Source of the DNA: Saururus chinensis
Taxonomy: Eukaryota > Streptophyta > Magnoliopsida > Piperales > Saururaceae
Length of the DNA stretch: 64,000 bases
Direction of reading: 5' to 3'
Assembly: GCA_035235625.1 (NCBI GenBank)
Contig: CP141142.1
Coordinates: forward strand, 41,271,644 to 41,335,643
The stretch's first letter is position 1. Each line of letters begins with the position of its first letter. Positions 50,987-62,114 of the stretch are shown in pieces. A model generated the notes under the pieces. The model did no database searches. It was not told where the DNA came from and worked only from the letters and a program-made list of their open reading frames with translations. Made by a program: the position numbers and the translations under genes.

Positions 50987-52405
50987 TGATAAGTATGAAA
51001 TATATATCTATTTTATATGCCTTTTTACCTTATTTGCTAGTATAGATTAGGTTAATTTTGAGTTAGTTATAGTTTATTTAGATTAAGATAAATATTAGTA
51101 CTTTAGTTTAATTATTAATTAATTTTGTAGTTATTAGTAGTTTAGATATGTATTTAAATCAAGTTGGAATTTTAATTATATTCTACATGTCTAAAATATG
51201 ATATTTTATGTTTTGTAGGTAAAGTGTGCTTATCGAGATACTTGGACAATGTTTTAAATAGTTCAAAATAGTCTTGACATGCTTTAAAGTGATTTGGATA
51301 ACTTTTCGGAGTTATAAACAAGTTGGAAATTAATATGAACATGAAGAAAAGCTTAATGAACAGAATATGGACTGTCCAGATTGCAGATACACTGTAGCCG
51401 TTCGAACGGGCTCCAGGGCGTTAGAACGGGATAACATGATTTTGAAGTCAAACTCAGTTCAAGCGTTCGAACGGGCATGCAGGGCGTTCGAACGGCATAA
51501 CGCGCAGTTTCCTTGTTTGACTCAAATTTCAATCCTTTTCATATTGGACTTCTTCCTACGGAACTTATGCTTATAAAAAGACATATTTGGCTCAAAATTG
51601 AAGGATTCCAGGGAATTTTCTGAAGAGAAAAAGGAAGAAGAAGATAGAAGAGAAGTCAAAGCTTTTAATGGAGATTCAAGTGCTTTCTTCTACAATGGAA
51701 GGCTAAACTTTTCTTTTACTTAGGAGTTGATGAAGCTATAGATAAGTTTCAGTTTCTTTTCTTTTTAATTTAGATCTCAGTTGTGAATGATGATAATTGT
51801 ATGATATGGATTTCCTTTTTAATGGAAGAGCTTTTAATGTTTATTCAAGTCTATGTTGATTTATTGTCTTGTAGATGATAGATTGATGTAATTTTGATAT
51901 TTGCATTGATTCTAATTTCTGTGATTTAGATGAGATGGTCATACAATAGTTTTAATGTTCAGATAATTAATGACTTGGATGAGTTATACTAAGATTAGAC
52001 GGGTCATGCCTATAGCTAGTTTAGTGTAGATGATCTGTGCTATTGTCGAAGATAGTTCATGCCATGGAATTTAATTAATGATTCTTTCTAAAGTAATTCT
52101 AGCTTGTAGCTGAGAATACTTGTTCATATTCACACTAGATTTAGATTAAAAGTTAAAGAATTGTTATGGTTCTATAGTGGATTCGATTTCCTAAGTAAAT
52201 TCCATTATATTAATCTCTTACTTTTAAACTAATTGATTCCTTTATTTTGCTTAATTTAAATTTAAGTTCTTTCTACTTTTTACTCAACAAATTCTTCTTT
52301 AGATTTAGTGATAATCCATCCGTCCCTGAGGTTCAACAACCCTTAAATACTTATCCTAGTACAATTACCTTGTACACTTGCAAAGGGTTTAATTATAATT
52401 GATCA
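50987..52405 (+). mobile_element. Solo LTR (1,419 bp), different family, inside the Tekay 5' LTR
   Basis: It begins TGATAAGTATG and ends AATTGATCA. It is flanked by GTTCC (50982-50986) and ATTCC (52406-52410), a 5-bp duplication with one change. The 3' LTR copy lacks it at the matching point (CTAGGGTTCTCTGTGTGAG, about 59,120). TATAAAAA at 51572-51579 is a likely promoter. The end region (GTCCCTGAGGTTCAACAACC) resembles Tat/Athila-type LTR termini. Two paired TTCGAAC motifs lie upstream of the TATA. Confidence 0.85.
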
Positions 52406-52670
52406 ATTCCCTGTGTGGGAACTTGGGCTCTCCCCTCTACAGGAGATGTCCTTAAGCAAACACCCCTGCTCTAGATTCTCTATGTGAGAATGGGACATCC
52501 TTGGCCGTGATTGTCCAGGGCGAGCAGCTTTAGGGATTGACAACCCCAAACTTCTTAAATTCTTGTGTAGAATTTTGAACAATGACACGCCTTCGTGGCC
52601 TTGTCTGTGTTCCCCTCTGTGTGACGCTAAATTGTGATTACTCCTTGATGGAGGTTGATATGATGTGATG

Positions 52671-52954
52671 CATGATTGGATATGTATGTTAGAGATACAT
52701 TTCATGCAGGTTGATATGATGTGATGCATGATTAGATATGTATGTTAGAGATACATTTCATGCAGGTTAATATGATATTGAGGCATGATTTGATATGTAT
52801 GATAGAGATACATTTCATGCAGGTTGATATGATGTTGAGGCATGATTTGATATGTATGTGAGAGATATATTTCATGTAGGTTGATATGATGTTGAGGCAT
52901 GATTGGATATGTATGTTAGAGATACATTTCATGTAGGTTGATATGATGTGAATG
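52671..52954. repeat. Five-copy 56-57-bp minisatellite in the Tekay 5' LTR
   Basis: Copies start at 52671, 52727, 52784, 52841 and 52898 with CATGATT.GATATGTATG, followed by AGAGATACATTTCATG. The 3' LTR has only two shorter copies at about 59,393-59,495, and the solo LTR at 39,197 has related, more diverged units at about 41,690-41,940. Confidence 0.93.
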
Positions 52955-53297
52955 ACACTATATGGATTATACACTATGATGCAGGTTTAGGTGATGTATA
53001 TGTGTGATCAGAAAATGTTACATCTTGTCAATCTTTAATTTGAATGATTATATGGTTATGCAGTCATGTTGCCGATGATGATAGTATATTAGAAAACCAT
53101 TGCTAAGTTTATTTAAACTCACCCCTCTTTATTGTGTTTTGCATTGGGGCTGCTTGGCGCAATACGTAGATGGACATGATCTCCTCTTTGAGGAAAGATC
53201 GGAGACGACTTGGATGTGATCGTGGAGACTCTTATGTGACTTGTTTTTCCTTGGTTTATGTTTTATGTTTAGAACCTTTGTGTAGGGTTCGGCCAAT

Positions 53298-54401
53298 GAG
53301 GAAGAGCATGAAGCACATTTGAGGATTGTCTTGCGAACTTTACGAGAGCATCAGCTCTTTGCGAAGTTTGACAAGTGTGAATTTTGGTTCAAAAAAGTGC
53401 ATTTCCTTGGTCATGTTATATCGAGAGATGGTGTGGCGGTTGATCCCTCGAAAGTTGAAGCCGTGTTGAATTGGGAGCAACTGAAGAGTGCATCGGAGGT
53501 CCGTAGCTTCCTAGGACTTGCCGGGTACTATCGCCATTTCATCGAGGGTTTTTCTAGCCTTGCGAGCCCTATGACTAAGTTGACAAGGCGGAATGAGAAG
53601 TTCGAGTGGAACTCAGCTTGTGAAGAGAGTTTCCAAGAGTTGAAGAAGAGGCTAACTTCAGCTCCAGTTTTAACTTTGCCTTCCGGGAGTGGCGGATTCG
53701 TGGTCTATAGTGATGCTTCTCTTTGCGGCTTGGGTTGTGTACTCGTGCAGCATGGGAGAGTGGTGGCTTATGCATCTCGACAGCTTAGAGTGCACGAGCG
53801 GAATTACCCCACTCATGACTTGGAGTTAGCGGCCTTAGTTTTTGCATTGAAGATTTGGCAGCACTATCTCTATGGTGAGAAGTTTGAGGTATTCACTGAT
53901 CACAAGAGCTTGAAGTACTTATTCACTCAGCGAGATCTTAATTTGAGGCAAAGAAGGTGGCTTGAATTCTTGAAGGATTATGACTTCACAATATCGTATC
54001 ATCCAGGCAAAGCGAACGTGGTGGCGGATGCTTTGAGTCGGAAATCAGCCACTACGGTTGCTTGCATGCGAGTTCGTGAGTGGCTTCTTTATGAGGATGC
54101 CATTGAGCTAAGGCCAGAGTTGACTTTAGGGGACACACAGAGCTGGTTTGCTAATCTCTCTATTAGCTCTAGTGTGGTGGACGACGTGGTCGAAGCTCAG
54201 AAAAGTGATGAAGAGATCCTAGCTCTTAAGACTAAGCTAAGGGAGAAGGCAGTGTTGGGCTTTGAGGAAAAGTCCGATGGGAGTTTGATGTATAAGGGTC
54301 GTTGGTGTGTGCCGAACACCGTTGAGCTGAGAGAGTGTATCCTATCGGAGGCACACCATTCTAAGTTCTCTATCCATCCTGGAGGAACGAAGATGTACCA
54401 C
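53298..54401 (+). pseudogene. Tekay-like pol, part 1: RT end, RNase H and start of integrase
   Basis: A continuous frame encodes the RT thumb ([60 protein letters not shown]). It continues with RNase H ([66 protein letters not shown]). The first half of the integrase H2C2 zinc finger ([17 protein letters not shown]) ends it. The RT palm with the YVDD-type site is gone through the deletion at 53,290/53,291. The frame is open to the solo LTR insertion at 54402, so this copy decayed mainly by rearrangement and looks younger than the copia element. Confidence 0.93.
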
Positions 54402-55638
54402 TGATGCACTGAAATAATGTTTAATAAAATGTTTTCAAATTTCTATTTGCAATCCTATTTTGTGTTAATTCATTGCTGATTTGGGCTATTTATGTTTTGA
54501 ATAAGTTAGTTGGACCTTAATTGAGTTTACATGTCTAAACAGGCTTCAACAAGATACAACTGGAAGAGGAAGTTAAGCCCAACTACCCAAAGCTATTTAA
54601 AAGTCAAGAATGGGCTCATAATGGTCTAACATGCATGGAATGGTCAAACACAACCATGTGGACCCATTTGATTTAAGATTTGTATGAATAGAACTAAATT
54701 ATGAAAGAAGTTGATTCGGATAGATTGACATAACCTTAGTATTTTGATCATATCTTTTTATATATAATTCGGATTGATATGATTCTAGTGGCAATGGAAA
54801 GAAGACTTCTGTGGCTACAAGTGTTATTTCAGGAAGAAATTCCAAATTCTAAAGATATAGGGGTCGAATCAGGCAATCAATAAGTATGAAATCTGAAAAT
54901 ATGATTTGATTTTCTCCTTTGAAGCAACCCTTTCTTGTCCTATAAATAGAGGGGTGGACGTGATAGATGGGGAATTCTCTCCTCTTTGGAGCTCTCTTCT
55001 CCTATTTTCTTCTTTCATTTTGTAATTTTGTTTTTAGTTTTATTGTAATGGCTTTCTAAGCTCTCAAGCTAAGGCTAGAGGTGATTTGTAACATTTTAAT
55101 GGAGTTCAATTCATGTTTCATCAATGGTTTCAAGTAAGTATTATTTATTTGAAGTGATTTTTATTTAATATTATTCTTTTTCTTATATCTTTGTGATTTG
55201 GATACATAAGATGCTTGAAGGCTCTCCTTCTTGATCTTTTGTGATTTGGATACATAGAAAACTTGAAGAGACAATTATTTTTATCCTTCATCTATCCAAA
55301 ACATTTTTTATCTTTAGTTTTAATTTTAATGTTCATATCTTCCAGTTAGATAGAATCTTCATTCGATTCTAACTGAGATAACATGATACATGAAGAACAT
55401 CATTAGATGTTACAATGATCCTTAATGCCTTATTGTTTTCTCATCTTGATTTCTTAACTTGTTATTCTCTCAATACTCTTCTACTCTTTCTTTCTTAATT
55501 TTTCTTCCTCTATTTCTTTGTAACTATTTTCTTTGTTGCACAAGGCTTTCCCTGTGGATCGACCTTGTCTACTACAATTGGCAAGTAAATTAAATCTGAA
55601 TTTGACTTTTTCATAGTCTTGTTTCAGACATAACAACA
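54402..55638 (+). mobile_element. Solo LTR (1,237 bp) inside the integrase zinc finger
   Basis: It starts TGATGCACTG and ends CATAACAACA, flanked by the perfect 5-bp duplication ACCAC (54397-54401 and 55639-55643). Taking it out restores KMYHDVKRTFWWNGMKKDI. A TATA-like TATAAATAGAGG lies at 54,941-54,952, and the 3' part has CCCTGTGGATCGACCTTG, wording common near the ends of Tat/Athila-type LTRs. No internal coding sequence remains. Confidence 0.93.
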
Positions 55639-55643
55639 ACCAC

Positions 55644-56851
55644 GACGTGAAGAGGACATTTTGGTGGAATGGGATGAAGAAGGACATTGCGGTCTACGTG
55701 TCCAAATGCCTCGTGTGTCAGCAAGTTAAGGCAGAGCATCGGCATCCAGGCGGTTTACTACAACCACTTCCAATTTCGGAGTGGAAGTGGGAGCACGTCA
55801 CTATGGATTTCGTTTCCGGATTGCCACGGTCGTCGAGTGGTAATGATGCGGTTTGGGTGATTGTTGATCGACTTACTAAGTCCGCTCATTTCCTCGTGAT
55901 TAGAATGACTACTCCTTTGGATGTCTTGGCTGCTCTATATTTGAGGGAGATCGTGCGGTTACACGGGATTCCAGTATCTATCGTCTCCGATCATGACCCG
56001 CGGTTTACTTCGAGGTTTTGGCAGAGCTTTCAAGGTGCTTTGTGCACATCTCTACATCTTAGCTCCGCCTACCATCCTCAGACGGACGGATGGTCCGAAA
56101 GGACCATCCAGACGCTTGAGGACATGCTTCGGGCTTGTATCCTTGAGTGGAAAGGAAGTTGGGGGCAACATTTGCCGCTGGTTGAGTTTTCTTATAATAA
56201 TAGCTACCAAGCGAGCATCCGGATGGCACCTTTCGAGGCGCTTTATGGGCGTCCTTGCCGATCACCGTTGTGTTGGAGTGAGGTTGGAGATCACCTTCTC
56301 ACTGGCCCAGACCTTATTCAGCAGTTAGTGGAGAAGATACGCCTTATCCGGGAGAGGTTGTAGGCAGCTCAGAGCCGTCAGAAGAGTTATGCCGATAGGC
56401 GACATCGGGAGTTGGAGTTTGGTGTTGGTGATCATGTTTTCCTTAAGATCTCTCCGACTCGTGGTGTTGTTCGATTTGGACAACGGGGGAAGTGTCACCT
56501 CGTTTTATTGGTCCATTCGAGATCTTGGAGCGGATTGGCACCATAGCTTATCGGGTTGCACTTCCACCCCGACTGGACGATATCCATAATGTATTCCACG
56601 TCTCACTTCTTCGGAAGTATGAGTCGGATCCTACTCATGTCTTAGATTTTGAGCCGTTGGAGCTCCAGGAGAATCTTTCCTACGAGGAGGTACCTATTCA
56701 TATTCTTGACCGTAAGGAGAAGGTACTTTGGCAAAAGGCAATCCCACTCGTGAAGGTGTTGTGGAGGAATCATGGAGTCGAGGAAGCCACGTGGGAAACG
56801 GAGGACGAGATCAGAAAGAAGTATCCTCATCTTTTTGTCACTGACCTCTAG
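55644..56851 (+). pseudogene. Tekay-like pol, part 2: integrase and chromodomain-like end
   Basis: The frame resumes with DVKRTFWWNGMKKDIAVYVS and KCLVCQQVKAEH, completing the H2C2 finger. The integrase core follows: VTMDFVSGLPRS with the first Asp, IVSDHDPRFTSRFWQSF with the second and SSAYHPQTDGWSERTIQTLE with the catalytic Glu. A TAG at 56,359-56,361 stops the frame, and a shift occurs near 56,486. The tail then reads SPRFIGPFEILERIGTIAYR, VFHVSLLRKYESDPTHVL and a chromodomain-like IPLVKVLWRNHGVEEATWET ending at 56851. Chromodomains of this type target insertion to chromatin in chromoviruses. Confidence 0.92.
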
Positions 56852-56878
56852 AGAATTTTGGGGGACCAAAATTCCTAA

Positions 56879-56889
56879 GAGTGGGAGGA
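56879..56889 (+). promoter_or_regulatory. Polypurine tract of the Tekay-like element
   Basis: The purine-rich GAGTGGGAGGA lies directly before the 3' LTR start TGTAAGGACC. It is the expected primer site for plus-strand DNA synthesis. Confidence 0.8.
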
Positions 56890-59800
56890 TGTAAGGACCC
56901 TCATCTCTAAACCAGTTTTTGGTTTTCTTTAATTATGGGTTATCGTGAGATTTACGCGTTTTCTGATCTTATTAAGTGATTTCATAAAATAAATAGTATT
57001 TGTGATTGTTTTAACCAAAATTAACTTCAATATTAGTAGTTTTAAGTAGCTTTAAACCAAATGTGAATTTTTGGGATTTTTTGAAATTTTTAATATTTTC
57101 CCAAAAATTAGGGTTTTGGCGGGACCCCTGTGGGCCCCACGGTCGAAATTTTTATTTTTGTGTCAAATGAACCTAGACATATACTTAAGGTCACACAAAA
57201 ATTTTCCGAATTTTATTAAGCTTAATTTGTGCTTAAATTTGTAAAATAACCACTTTTAGCCTACTTTTCTAATTTACACCCCAAAACTTACCTATGCATA
57301 CCCCAAAAGGGCAAACCTGAGCCATTTCCATTTTTGGGAATAGGCTAAGGAAGGAGGGCTAGCCTAATCCCCACTTAGGCCCGAATTAGAAGCCGATTAA
57401 GGTAAGCTTGCTCTAATTAAGCACTAATCCTTGGTTTTCTCCTTAATCTCTTCCAAATCTACTATTTTCCCCTTGATTCAATTCGTTTTTGACCATCAAA
57501 AGCTACTGATTTATGTTTTACTATAAACCCTAACATTCAAAATTCGATTTTTACTACCAACAAGCCCTGGATCTAAGATTTAATTAAGGATTACTTGAGT
57601 AAATCGATTTCTACTAGAGTTTAATTCAAACTCATTGTGTTTTCAAGGATTTCAAGAAGGGTGACTCTTCAATCCGAGCTTAATCAAGTGCTGAGGTAAT
57701 GGGTCTTCAAAATCTCTGTTTATCCATGGTAAAACTCTTCATTTTTGGCTTATTTCGAAATGGTTTGCTTGATTTGGTGTGTTAATGGTAAGATTAGAAA
57801 ATAGAATTATTTAATCCCGATTTCTTAGGGTTTTGCATTATTATGGTATGGTTTGATGTTCTGGAAGTCAAGAAGGACTTTTGATGATGATTAGGGTGTT
57901 AGATGTGGATTTGAAGTGTTATCTATGGTGTTTCGGTTTGGATTTGCGAAAGGAAGAAGATGACTGTTCTGCCGTGTTGGCGATCGATCGGCCCTGTAGG
58001 GCGTTCGATCGGCAACACTACCGGAACAGTACTTTTCCAGTTCAGCCGATCGAACGGCCTGCTAGGCAATCGAACGGCCGAACTGTAAATTTCAAATTTT
58101 CACGTTTAACCGATCGAACGGCCTGAAGGGCGATTGATCGGCTACACAGTAAATTGTATGTTGTGGATATGATGTCTATTTTGATGATTCCACTTTAGCT
58201 TGCCAATTTTATATGAATGTGGAGTGTTTTAAGCTATGTTAAGCTACTGGAAATGCATGCTATTAAGTTTATGGAGTTGAGATATATGCTTAGAGATGGT
58301 GGAATGACTTATGTTTTGTGGCATAATGTTGGAATCGTCATCTTTAAATTATGAATGGTTGGGTTCTCATTGTTAAGCATATTTTCAGTAGAACTATAAT
58401 CTATTATTGGACTGATTTGTCATGATAGATTGTGGTTAGTTGGTGCGTGAATGTTGGTGAATGCCATGACTCAATGATGAAATGGGTGATGTTATATGTG
58501 TTTAGCCTTTGTGGTTGAGTTTTGAATTGAGATATGATTTCAACGATTCTTCTCCTATGATTTTCGCTGGAATTCATGTTTAGATGGAAATTCACATGTG
58601 TAGTGTGGTAGTGAGTTTAATTTCAAGCATGTTGGCATGCATTATGTGAAATGCTTCTACTAGATACACACACACATGTGGGGTTAAATGATGATGTTGA
58701 AACTTGAAATTGTGATTATGAATGATGCATTAGGGGCTGATGAGAGCACTTATCATGGATTAGGATTCATGTATGCTTTGCCCACATATGTACCATGCTG
58801 CATGCATCATAAAAATGGATTTCCAATTGAGGCTTCATCGTGATTAATCGAATTTGACCGATTGGATGCAATGTGATGGAATTGTGTGCCAGATTGATCG
58901 GTCGTGGATTAATCGCAAGTTGATTGGTCCGAAAGGACATATTTTGATTTGAGTTCCTGTGTGAAACAAGTACACTCCCTGGGTTGAGTCTTGTGAAATG
59001 GAATGATGTGGGGACGAGTTGTGTACTTGTCTTGTAGATTGTGAGAATGTTATTACGAGTGTCATCTGGACCCTGAGAATCCAGTGTGGTATGCCGTGTG
59101 CACCCCGCTACCACGTGTTCTAGGGTTCTCTGTGTGAGAACTTGGGCTCTTCCCTCCGCAGGAGATATCCCTGGGCGAACACCCCTGCTCTAGATTCTCT
59201 ATGTGAGAATGGGACATCCTTGGCCAGGATCGTCCAGGGCGAGTAGTATTAGGGATTGACAACCCCGATCTTTCTTTAAATTCTTGTGTAGAGTTTTGGA
59301 CCCTGACACGCCTTCGTGGCCTTGTCTATGCTCCCGTCTGTGTGACATTAATGTGTGATTACTCCTTGATGGAGGATGATTGTGATGATATAATGCATGT
59401 GGGAATATGTATGTTAGAGATACATCCATGCAGGTTGATGTTGATGTTATGCATGTGGAATATGTATGTTAGAGATACATCCATGCAGGTTGATGTTGCA
59501 CTATGATGCAGTGTTAGGTGATATGTATATGTGATCAGAAAATGATGCACCATGTAATTCATTGATTTTGAATGATTATATCATTGTGCTATCGCATTTT
59601 TCGATGTTGTTAGTGATATTAAAACCATTGCTGAGTTTGTTAAACTCACCCCTCTTTGCGTGTTTTGATTTGGGGCTGCGTGGTGCGACACGTAGACGGA
59701 CAGGATCGCCTCTTTGAGGAAAGGTCGGAGGTGGCTTGGATATAATCATGGAGATTGTTGTGTGACTTACCTTCTTTTGTTTCATGCTTTATGTTAGAAC

Positions 59801-60124
59801 CTTTGTGTAGGGTTCTTGTTTTGGATTTATGTCATATTTTACAGTTGTGATGCTTATGACTTATTTTGGGCCGTATGGGCTTTACTTAACTAAGCTTGTG
59901 GGTTTGAGATTGTTGTTTACTTGGTGATAAGCAACACCTTTTCCTTCCCTTTTATTTACTCTTGCTCAAAGGATTGTGTGTACTCCATGTTTCTGTTAAT
60001 CGCCCATGGTTAGGGTTAAGTCTTCCGCTAGAATCGTTTCTCAATCTTCACTTCGTTGCCCCCGCGCGCTTGACCGGCCCTTGGACCGGGTTCGGCTCGG
60101 GTCGGGCATTGCCGGGGCGTGACA
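56890..60124 (+). repeat. 3' LTR of the Tekay-like element (3,235 bp)
   Basis: It starts TGTAAGGACCC after the polypurine tract and ends GGGGCGTGACA. It contains the family landmarks GGGACCCCTGTGGGCCCCAC (57,121-57,140), three pairs of CGATCGAACGG-type motifs (57,979-58,142) and GACCGGCCCTTGGACCGGG near the end. The TATA position is damaged: CTTACTATAAAAGG of the 5' LTR is replaced by CTTACCTATGCATACCCC here. Confidence 0.93.
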
Positions 60125-60275
60125 GTGTGCATACTCGATATTTCTATTAGGTTGCCCATTTTTTAGGGTTAAGTCTTTCGCTAAACAGTATCTCAATTTC
60201 CCTTCGTCACCCCCGCACGCTTGACCGGCCCCTGGACCGGGTTCGGCTCAGGTAGGGTAGCGTCGGGGTGTGACA
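60125..60275 (+). repeat. Extra copy of the Tekay LTR terminus
   Basis: This 151-bp segment repeats the last part of the preceding LTR (GGGTTAAGTCTTTCGCTA, GCTTGACCGGCCCCTGGACC and a GGGGTGTGACA end). It is visibly diverged from 59,972-60,124, so it is not a very recent duplication. It may be the end of an older LTR of the same family. Confidence 0.85.
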
Positions 60276-60339
60276 TAAGGGGCCTAGGAGTTGATTTAAA
60301 AATTGGGGGAAATCCAAGTGATAGTGTAATGTGTACCAT

Positions 60340-60905
60340 AAATGTATAAAATATTATTTTTGTACCTTTGCAAGAGTGGTGATGAAGGAATCTTACTGGA
60401 AAAAGATGGTCAAATATAGAAAAATGATATGTCCTTAAGATAGAATTTGCTCTCCCTATTAGTGCTTAGGATATACTTGGGTGTGTGCCTTCTAGGATAA
60501 GATAATCAATCACAGACTGTAGAAGCATATTCACACAGTGCATGCTGCAAACCACATTATGGAATGCTCTCGTAGAAAGGATAGAGAAGGAAATCCAATA
60601 AAAGATGATGCAAAAAATATTTTTTAGTGTTTTATAAGAAATTTCGTTGAAGACAACCCATCCCATTCAAACGGACGTGTCTGTTCATTAACAAACACAT
60701 TTTTCTGGAAAGAAAATTGGACCCATTTTGGGTCAAGAGAAAATCAAATAAATTGTCCAAAAAATAATTATCTTGTTGACCCGACCCAATCTGGGCCGGC
60801 CATGCGTGCAAACCGAGCCTAGACGAACGGATGACAGCAGCACCGCAAGCGCATGTGGGTTAGCCCACTTAAGTGCATGTGTCTAACATGTAACTCCACC
60901 ACAAA
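60340..60905. repeat. Dispersed repeat, copy B
   Basis: Homologous to 29,050-29,615 in the same orientation. It follows the Tekay cluster and continues into sequence with a TATA-like CTTATATACC (60,951-60,960) and AATGTGGGACTATTCATT, phrases often found in plant LTRs. I could not fix element ends. Confidence 0.6.
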
Positions 60906-62110
60906 AGTGGGGTGGCTAAAGGGCCTAACTTGAAAGACCAAACTCATGCCTTATATACCAACACTATCACCTTTTCCTATGCAATGTGGGACTATTCATT
61001 TCTTTAACCAATTCACATGTGTAATTCTCATTAACTTTAAAATCAATACCCATATGGGCTTGACCCATATAAACTATATGGGCATAACCTATATAATCTA
61101 TACCCACTTTTAACAATCAGCTACAAGCTAGGGAAAAATTCTATTAAGTGGATGAGTATCTATTTTACCCCTAGGATTAAGGTAAAACTCTTAATTAAAC
61201 TGGGGTCAATTCAATTTACAACCTAATTAAATAGTAAGAAAATTACCTCGGGTTCATAACATCAAGGAGTACCCCTAAGATTATTTTTGGACCCTTTAGA
61301 GTTCAGGGAAGCCCTAAATAAAATGACAAAAATATGAGTAGACCAAACCGCATTCGCGTGAATGGAAGTAACATGTCAATTTGATACTACAACCTCTTGA
61401 GAGGTCAAAGACTTACTCGAGAACATAGAGGACCATGTCCAATGTGGGATAATTACCTCAATGCCCTTAGGTGCATTATGATTTATTTCCATAAAAGTTT
61501 AATCAGCTAACCCAAGGAGGGTGTTAGGGCACGAGAGTGCAAACATTTCTAATATCATTATTGAGTTTGATTATTGATATTACAATCTACTTGGACCTGT
61601 GTGGGTCTGATTGTTTATGTTGATCATTACTTTGATATTTACTATTCATGTTGTGATAGTAATTTATCACTAGCTTAAGATTAATTAAAGATTAATTAAA
61701 GATTAATCAATGGGGTCAGATAGCTTTGGATTGGGCGAGAACACCTAATCAAAATAAAAACTAAAATACCCTCAGAAGGGTTTGGGACTAGTTCATAGAG
61801 TGAACAAGTCTTTAACATGATGATTTGCCATAGTTAATGGATCGATGGCAGTTTTGAGTTTTAACCTGTCTTGATGGGACTGATAGGGTTTGAGATAGTC
61901 ATTCGGAATCCTTGCTTGTTAACAAAAAAGATAGGGTTCAAAATAGATTTTTTGAGTCTTTGCTCTATTGAGGAGCTATTGATTTGACCATGTAGTTGCA
62001 CCTCCTCGTTGGAGGGAGCTCTGCATGAGCTGGGCTCACCACCAATTTATTGAGGATCATTTAGTGTACATGCATTTGTATTAGCTGACATCCTGCTTGG
62101 TTGGCTTCTC
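60906..62110. other. Non-coding stretch, no gene seen
   Basis: AT-rich sequence without long open frames on either strand. Fragments resemble LTR wording but no ends, target duplication or coding motifs were found. Confidence 0.5.
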
Positions 62111-62114
62111 CCGC

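Larger units (their letters stand above)
48837..53290 (+). repeat. 5' LTR of the Tekay-like element, 3'-truncated and interrupted
   Basis: It starts CGTAAGGACTCTCATCTC, matching TGTAAGGACCCTCATCTC of the 3' LTR but with TG mutated to CG. It follows the 3' LTR to AGAACCTTTGTGTAGGGTTC at 53,290, then jumps to RT coding sequence. The last ~308 bp of the LTR are absent. A TATA box (TATAAAAGG, 49255-49263) is intact. An insertion at 50987-52405 and a five-copy minisatellite at 52671-52954 account for its extra length. Confidence 0.9.
48837..60124 (+). mobile_element. Tekay-like Ty3/gypsy chromovirus, internally deleted and carrying two solo LTRs
   Basis: The 5' LTR (48,837-53,290, minus its last ~300 bp and with an insertion) joins directly to reverse transcriptase coding sequence. 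The RT end, RNase H, integrase and a C-terminal chromodomain-like segment follow, then a polypurine tract and a complete 3' LTR (56,890-60,124). Gag, protease and most of RT are lost. The long LTRs, integrase-after-RNase H order and C-terminal VLWRNHGVEEATWE motif fit the Tekay/Del clade of chromoviruses. Strand is +. No matching target duplication was found at the outer ends (TTGAGG and GTGTGC). Confidence 0.9.

Noticed and set aside
53298..56851. Endogenous pararetrovirus (RT and RNase H)
   Set aside because: An integrase with complete catalytic residues, a polypurine tract and LTRs identify a Ty3/gypsy retrotransposon.
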